Source: Actinobacteria bacterium UBA912 (GTDB lineage: Bacteria > Actinomycetota > Coriobacteriia > Anaerosomatales > UBA912). From it: a stretch of 7,779 bases of DNA. The notes under the pieces are model-generated. The model saw only the letters and a program-made list of their open reading frames with translations. It had not been told where the DNA came from and did not search any database. The translations under genes were made by a program, and so were the position numbers. How positions within the stretch are numbered: the stretch's first letter is position 1; every line of letters begins with the position of its first letter. Of this stretch, positions 6,326 through 7,779 are shown one piece after another. The stretch spans positions 1 through 7,779 of the forward strand of contig DBEG01000090.1 of NCBI GenBank assembly GCA_002293965.1. The letters are read 5' to 3'.

Positions 6326-6679
6326 ATGGGTTCGAACGACAAGTTCATGCGGTTCCTTGCCGCTTGGGCGCTGGTGCATGAAACCGCCGATGAGGGCTGG
6401 AAGGCCGCAGTCGAGCGTGGCATGGACGTGACTCCCGAGGCCATGAACGCCGGACCGGAAGCGTTCGTCGACGGACTCTCGGCGATAATCTTCGACGAGA
6501 AGGAGCGCCTGAAGACGGAGCTCGCCGCCGGAGCTGCCGAAGATGGGGGAAGCGCAGCCAGTGAGGGCGAGCGCATCGACGAGCTGCGCTTCGAGATCGC
6601 CGAGCTTAGAGGGCGCATTGAGTCGATGAACGCGACGATGGACAGGATCGCATCGAGCATCGCTCCCCCGAAAGGCTAG
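6326..6679 (+). CDS. Small helical coiled-coil protein, phasin-like by context
   Basis: This 117-residue soluble protein has no signal peptide or membrane helix. Residues 1-66 look helical (FMRFLAAWALVHETADEGWKAAVE). A low-complexity Gly/Ala/Ser/Glu linker (67-81) leads to a clean coiled coil, in which I84, L87, I91, L94, I98, M101, M105 and I108 follow a 3-4 heptad pattern. The start at ATG 6326 is fixed by AGGAGG (6313-6318) with a 7-nt spacer; an ATG at 6293 would add 11 residues and has no SD. It ends 6 nt before the UbiB-family gene, so the two are probably co-transcribed. Small helical proteins annotated as phasin or PHA-synthesis regulator are, as I recall, often found beside AarF/UbiB genes in Gram-positive bacteria, but I see no diagnostic phasin motif here. 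Function is unassigned. Confidence 0.8.
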   Translation: MGSNDKFMRFLAAWALVHETADEGWKAAVERGMDVTPEAMNAGPEAFVDGLSAIIFDEKERLKTELAAGAAEDGGSAASEGERIDELRFEIAELRGRIESMNATMDRIASSIAPPKG

Positions 6680-6685
6680 GCCCCC

Positions 6686-7779
6686 GTGCCGGGGCGTGGT
6701 TTTCAAATAGCAAGCGTCCTGATTCGCCGAGGGTTCCTGGCTGCACTCAGCTCGGGCTTCGGGCTTCTCGGCGCTGAGAAGAGGCGAACGTCTTTCGCCC
6801 GGCAGATGAGGATGGCGTGCGAAGAGCTTGGCCCCACCTTCATCAAACTGGGGCAACTCGCCTCTGTGCGGCCCGACATCTTTCGGGCGCAGACGGTCTT
6901 CGAGCTAGAACGTTTGCAGGACTCGGTACCCTCGATTCCGGTGGAGCGTGTCCTCAAGGTGATCGAGGAGGAGTTCGGCGCACATCCTGATGAGCTTTTC
7001 GTCGAGTTCGACAGGAGCCCGCTGGCCTCGGCATCGATCGCACAGGTCCATCGCGCGAAGCTCGCGCATCCCGCACGCACGACCGGGGGCAAAGAGTTGC
7101 CTGCCGGGACAGACATCGTCGTCAAGGTCGTCAAACCAGGTATCGAAGGCGTCATCGAAGCGGACCTGGCATTTGCCCGCCGGATCGCCGAGGTGGTCGC
7201 AAAGACCGGTCTTAGCCGTCGGATCGATCTCGTTGGCACTTTGGACGAGTTCGGAGACTCCCTCAGGAGCGAGATAGACCTTCGCAATGAGGGTCGGGTT
7301 GCGGATCGTTTCGGCTTCGACTTCCGCGAGGATCCGCTTGTGGTGGTACCTGGGATGGTCTGGTCGCGCTCGACCCGTCGGGTTCTCACGATGGAGTTCG
7401 TCGAGGGCTGGAGGCTCACCGATCTCACCGAGGCGGAGCGCACTGGTGTCGACGCCTACGGCCTGGCATTGCACGGTGCCGAGGTGTTCATGCGCCAAGT
7501 CCTCGTGCTGGGGAGGTTCCACGCGGACCTGCATCCGGCCAACCTGTTCGTGACCCCCGACTCGCGCATCTGCTACCTGGACTTCGGTATCGTGGGCCGG
7601 ACGGAGCCAGCGCAACGCATCGCGATAGCCCAGGTGTTGGCGGCCACAGTGTACGGCGATGCCGACCGGGCGATTCGTTACAGCGGCGAACTGGGCTTAC
7701 ATATCCCGAAGGACAAGCGATCGATCGTTCGCGACCGGGTCGCCGAGCTGATGGGAAGGACGATCGGCCGAAAAGGCAA
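6686..7779 (+). CDS. AarF/ABC1/UbiB-family kinase-like protein, 3'-truncated
   Basis: The open frame starts at GTG 6686 (MPGRGFQIASVL...), the first possible start after the in-frame stop of the preceding gene, and runs off the right edge after 364 codons. It has the marks of the atypical UbiB kinase-like family: the KxGQ motif KLGQ (54-57), the A-rich loop PLASASIAQVH (112-122), the ATP-pocket lysine in VVKVVKP (K147), EIDLRNEGRVADRF (from E196), the catalytic-loop form HADLHPAN (279-286) and DFG (299-301). UbiB/COQ8 proteins are ATPases or kinase-like factors linked to isoprenoid-quinone and lipid biology; in many bacteria the exact role is unknown. An insertion of about ten residues precedes the VVKV strand. 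The C-terminal third, where membrane helices usually lie, is outside the window. A weak AAAGG lies 10 nt before the GTG. Confidence 0.92.
   Translation, partial: MPGRGFQIASVLIRRGFLAALSSGFGLLGAEKRRTSFARQMRMACEELGPTFIKLGQLASVRPDIFRAQTVFELERLQDSVPSIPVERVLKVIEEEFGAHPDELFVEFDRSPLASASIAQVHRAKLAHPARTTGGKELPAGTDIVVKVVKPGIEGVIEADLAFARRIAEVVAKTGLSRRIDLVGTLDEFGDSLRSEIDLRNEGRVADRFGFDFREDPLVVVPGMVWSRSTRRVLTMEFVEGWRLTDLTEAERTGVDAYGLALHGAEVFMRQVLVLGRFHADLHPANLFVTPDSRICYLDFGIVGRTEPAQRIAIAQVLAATVYGDADRAIRYSGELGLHIPKDKRSIVRDRVAELMGRTIGRKG

Noticed and set aside
6703..7615. Two long minus-strand open frames (6703-7443 and 6905-7615)
   Set aside because: They are shadows of the UbiB-family gene, whose plus-strand frame shows KxGQ, HADLHPAN and DFG motifs without interruption.

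Overview
The window looks like a chromosomal segment of a GC-rich Gram-positive bacterium. An actinobacterium is most likely, perhaps of the Coriobacteriia type, but that placement is by feel (codon use, Shine-Dalgarno strength, gene content) and was not tested. Nothing seen marks a phage, plasmid, IS element, CRISPR array or RNA gene.

Layout. (a) 1-163 (+): the last ~53 codons of a protein ending in a UVR motif, best read as the C-terminus of UvrB, with an apparent one-base frameshift inside the motif. (b) 4216-218 (-): a tight four-gene unit. It encodes a small Sec-secreted four-cysteine protein, a 694-residue seven-TM permease with a large outside domain resembling a degenerate M1 aminopeptidase, an ABC ATPase, and a six-TM membrane protein. 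The last three genes overlap (14 and 4 nt). (c) 4217-4540: a divergent intergenic region with an SD/start-codon hairpin for the secreted-protein gene, an operator-like dyad, and an extended -10 promoter for the rightward operon. (d) 4541-6240 (+): an ABC-2 type exporter pair, ATPase then permease, with a 4-nt stop/start overlap. (e) 6326-7779 (+): a small helical/coiled-coil protein followed 6 nt later by an AarF/ABC1/UbiB-family kinase-like gene that runs off the right edge. This last gene starts with GTG.

How the genes may work together. The leftward unit is the most unusual part. A secreted small protein heads an operon whose other members form a complete ABC assembly with a non-catalytic peptidase-like ectodomain. 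The order resembles lactococcin-972-type loci (Sec-secreted peptide, large seven-TM protein with ectodomain, ABC ATPase). A secreted bacteriocin or signal with an immunity or sensing transporter is therefore a reasonable hypothesis, although I recognise no sequence homology of the small protein. The rightward ABC-2 pair is an ordinary drug/lipid/peptide-type exporter of unknown substrate. By eye, the leftward unit is less GC-rich than its right-hand neighbours, which may indicate acquisition by transfer.
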